From Psychrobacter sp. UBA6766 (lineage in GTDB: Bacteria > Pseudomonadota > Gammaproteobacteria > Pseudomonadales > Moraxellaceae), in the NCBI RefSeq assembly GCF_002453355.1, contig NZ_DKGQ01000004.1, positions 124,001 to 188,000 on the forward strand: a DNA stretch of 64,000 bases. The letters are read 5' to 3'. How positions within the stretch are numbered: position 1 is the stretch's first letter; each line of letters opens with the position of its first letter. This document shows, piece by piece, positions 62,161 through 64,000 of the stretch. The notes under the pieces were generated by a model that did not search any database, was not told the origin of the DNA, and saw nothing but the letters and a program-made list of their open reading frames with translations. The position numbers and the translations under genes are program-made.

Positions 62161-64000
62161 ATGGCCGAGCGTGCCGCCAAGCAGTTAGAACTGAATAAAT
62201 CTGAATTACCAAATTCCATTACCGAAGTGATAGCCACCCTAACCCGAGCTGGGTTTGATGCCTATATCGTCGGTGGCGGCGTGCGCGATACTTTGCTGGG
62301 CTTGCGCCCAAAAGATTTTGATGCAGTCACTGATGCCAAGCCTCATGAGATTAAAGACGTCTTTGGTAAGCGCTGCCGTATTATCGGTCGCCGTTTTCAA
62401 TTGGCGCATGTCTACTCTGGTCGCGAGCTCATCGAAGTGGCTACTTTTCGTGGTCCACCACTTAATAATGCCAATACCAATCAAGATGGTATGATTCTGC
62501 GCGACAATGTCTGGGGCGATATCAAACAAGACTTTGCCCGTCGCGACTTTTCTATCAATGCTCTCTATTATCAGCCGCTCAAAGGTGTGGTGCATGATTT
62601 TTGTGGGGCGCTTGAAGACATCGATAATCAAATTATTCGTCTATTAGGTAACGCTCCAACACGTATCGAAGAGGATCCAGTCAGATTGCTGCGAGCCCTA
62701 CGATTTAAAGCAAAATTGGGTTTTAACTTTGATAGCGAGTTAGCCGCGCAGTTCCACGATGACAACTGGGCGCTACTGGAGCAAATCTCTCCGCACCGTT
62801 TGTATGATGAAACGCAAAAGATGTTTACCGGTGGTTACTTGGTGCCCTTGTTACCGTTATTATTTGAATCTGGGGCGATGGACAGCTTAGTTATTTATCC
62901 ACCTGCTGAGCCAAGCACCTTAGTTAAACAAGTCGCTATCAATACTGATAAACGTATTGCTGCTGGGAAAAGTATCAACCCTGCTTTCTTTTATGCCGCG
63001 CTGCTGTGGGAAAATTACCTTCATCAATTAGAAAAGGCCAAAAAGCGCAATATGCCTTTTGCTGACGCGCAACTGCATGCCGCGGGCAAAGTTATCGATC
63101 GTCAGCGTATCAAGACTGCGATTCCGAAATTTTCGGAGCAGTTTATCCGTGATATTTGGATATTGCAGCCAAAATTGGCGGCGCCGCGCAGCAAACAAAT
63201 TGTCCAGTTGTCTGAGCATCCACGTTTCCGCGCTGGTTTTGATTTCTTGTTATTGCGCGAGCAATGCGGCGATGCCGAACATCCGCTTTCAGAATCGACC
63301 AATGGCATGGGCGAATGGTGGCAAAATTATCAAACTTTGACTGAACAGCAGCAGCAGCAAGCGATTGAGGATTTTGATGAAAATATCCGTCGCGGCGCGT
63401 ATAAGCAAGGGCAACGGGGTCGCGGACGTAACCGTCAAAAGCAGCAAACCTTGAACAATCATGATAAGGTAAATCACATAGAAAACGCTCAACAAGATAA
63501 TGGTAATGGTCGTAGCAAGCAGGCTAATGATGCTTCAAACGTGCCGTCACGCCGCCGCCGTGCGGCTAGCCAGCCTGCTGATAATGCTAATAACAGCGGC
63601 ACCAATAATAGTCATAATAAAGGCTATGACAAACAGCAAGCAAAACAGGACAGTCATGAGCTTGCGCAATTACAGCAATTATCATTGGCCAATACGGGCA
63701 ATCAAGCGGCAAATAAGCGCCAAGGTGTAAAACCAGCGCCATTATTTGTGATAGAGCATGAAAAAGTTGTGCCGCCATTACGTAAGCAATTGCCCAGTGA
63801 TGAAAATGGAGAGTTTAAATCTAACTCTAAGCAATTATCCGCGCCGCTAAGCACTGAAAACACCTCAGCTAAGAAAGCAGCGGTTAAAAAACAGTCAGAA
63901 AACTCTTCTAACTCTACTCAGCAAGCGCAGCAACAGGATACAAAAGCAAAACAAGTCGATACGAAGTCAGCTTCTAGCAAACCTAATTTTGACAAGTCAG
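62161..64000 (+). CDS. pcnB: Poly(A) polymerase I (3' end outside window)
   Basis: Adds 3' poly(A) tails that promote RNA decay. 613 codons are open to the window edge without a stop. GGAG/GAGGAG precedes the ATG at 62161. Catalytic block VGGGVRDTLLG and the acidic pair in KDFDAVTDAKP (about residue 56-66) are present, then RRDFSINALYY, EDPVRLLRALRF and the RNA-binding helical part. From about residue 400 the protein becomes a very long basic, Arg/Gln/Asn/Ser-rich low-complexity tail, much longer than the E. coli one. CCA-adding enzyme is the alternative; PcnB-type is favoured by the tail and context. Confidence 0.93.
   Translation, partial: MAERAAKQLELNKSELPNSITEVIATLTRAGFDAYIVGGGVRDTLLGLRPKDFDAVTDAKPHEIKDVFGKRCRIIGRRFQLAHVYSGRELIEVATFRGPPLNNANTNQDGMILRDNVWGDIKQDFARRDFSINALYYQPLKGVVHDFCGALEDIDNQIIRLLGNAPTRIEEDPVRLLRALRFKAKLGFNFDSELAAQFHDDNWALLEQISPHRLYDETQKMFTGGYLVPLLPLLFESGAMDSLVIYPPAEPSTLVKQVAINTDKRIAAGKSINPAFFYAALLWENYLHQLEKAKKRNMPFADAQLHAAGKVIDRQRIKTAIPKFSEQFIRDIWILQPKLAAPRSKQIVQLSEHPRFRAGFDFLLLREQCGDAEHPLSESTNGMGEWWQNYQTLTEQQQQQAIEDFDENIRRGAYKQGQRGRGRNRQKQQTLNNHDKVNHIENAQQDNGNGRSKQANDASNVPSRRRRAASQPADNANNSGTNNSHNKGYDKQQAKQDSHELAQLQQLSLANTGNQAANKRQGVKPAPLFVIEHEKVVPPLRKQLPSDENGEFKSNSKQLSAPLSTENTSAKKAAVKKQSENSSNSTQQAQQQDTKAKQVDTKSASSKPNFDKS

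Overview
The window reads as ordinary chromosome of a cold-adapted gammaproteobacterium of the family Moraxellaceae, most likely Psychrobacter. This rests on gene order (argH / algZ-algR-hemC-hemD; gltA / sdhCDAB-sucAB-lpd-sucCD; infB-rbfA-truB...rpsO...pnp), moderate GC with AT-rich spacers, and the Asn/Gln/Ser/Asp-rich linkers in many enzymes. No phage, CRISPR array, rRNA or tRNA was seen. The only mobile-element candidate is a 176-bp foldback (MITE-like) element near 24.7 kb.

Layout. 1-9.0 kb: translation and RNA genes (infB 3' part, rbfA, truB, rpsO, pnp), interrupted between truB and rpsO by a very AT-rich patch with a PfpI/DJ-1 protein and two tiny acidic proteins. 9.1-22.1 kb: mixed metabolic and repair genes: a degenerate macro-domain protein, a membrane coiled-coil protein, prlC-yheV, a baeRF3-type protein, an EEP-family hydrolase, an MDR oxidoreductase, an AlkB homologue, an alpha/beta hydrolase, an ABC exporter, a DMT transporter and a class I aldolase. 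22.1-26.9 kb: thiC behind a TPP riboswitch, yggX, argH. 26.9-33.0 kb: AlgZ-like sensor, AlgR-like regulator, hemC, hemD, hemX, thioesterase. 33.2-37.8 kb: ribB(A), rarA, an HELTH-motif protein and a lipoprotein. 37.9-53.6 kb: TCA supercluster: gltA divergent from sdhCDAB, then sucAB-lpd-sucCD. 53.7-60.5 kb: nucleotide-sugar and hexose-phosphate genes (galE, galU, pgi, a UDP-glucose-dehydrogenase-like gene, a phosphohexomutase). 60.7-64 kb: mazG, a ComEA-like gene and the 5' part of pcnB.

How the genes work together. The TCA block supplies citrate synthase, succinate dehydrogenase, the 2-oxoglutarate dehydrogenase complex and succinyl-CoA synthetase. Its spacers are unusually long for such operons, and most hold clear inverted repeats; the sdhA-sdhB spacer can fold into a closed three-way junction just before the sdhB ribosome binding site. 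A Fur-box-like palindrome overlaps a good -10 hexamer in the 1.16-kb gltA-sdhC gap. The sugar block makes UDP-glucose/UDP-galactose and interconverts hexose phosphates for surface polysaccharide.

Most interesting points: (1) the sdhA-sdhB RNA structure; (2) a UDP-glucose dehydrogenase homologue that has lost its catalytic Cys, Lys and Asn; (3) an AlgZ-like sensor that keeps its His box but has no recognisable ATP-binding boxes; (4) the foldback element; (5) the Fur-box candidate transcript. I found no clearly new multi-gene defence or biosynthetic system. All family assignments are by eye from motifs and length; no database search was run.
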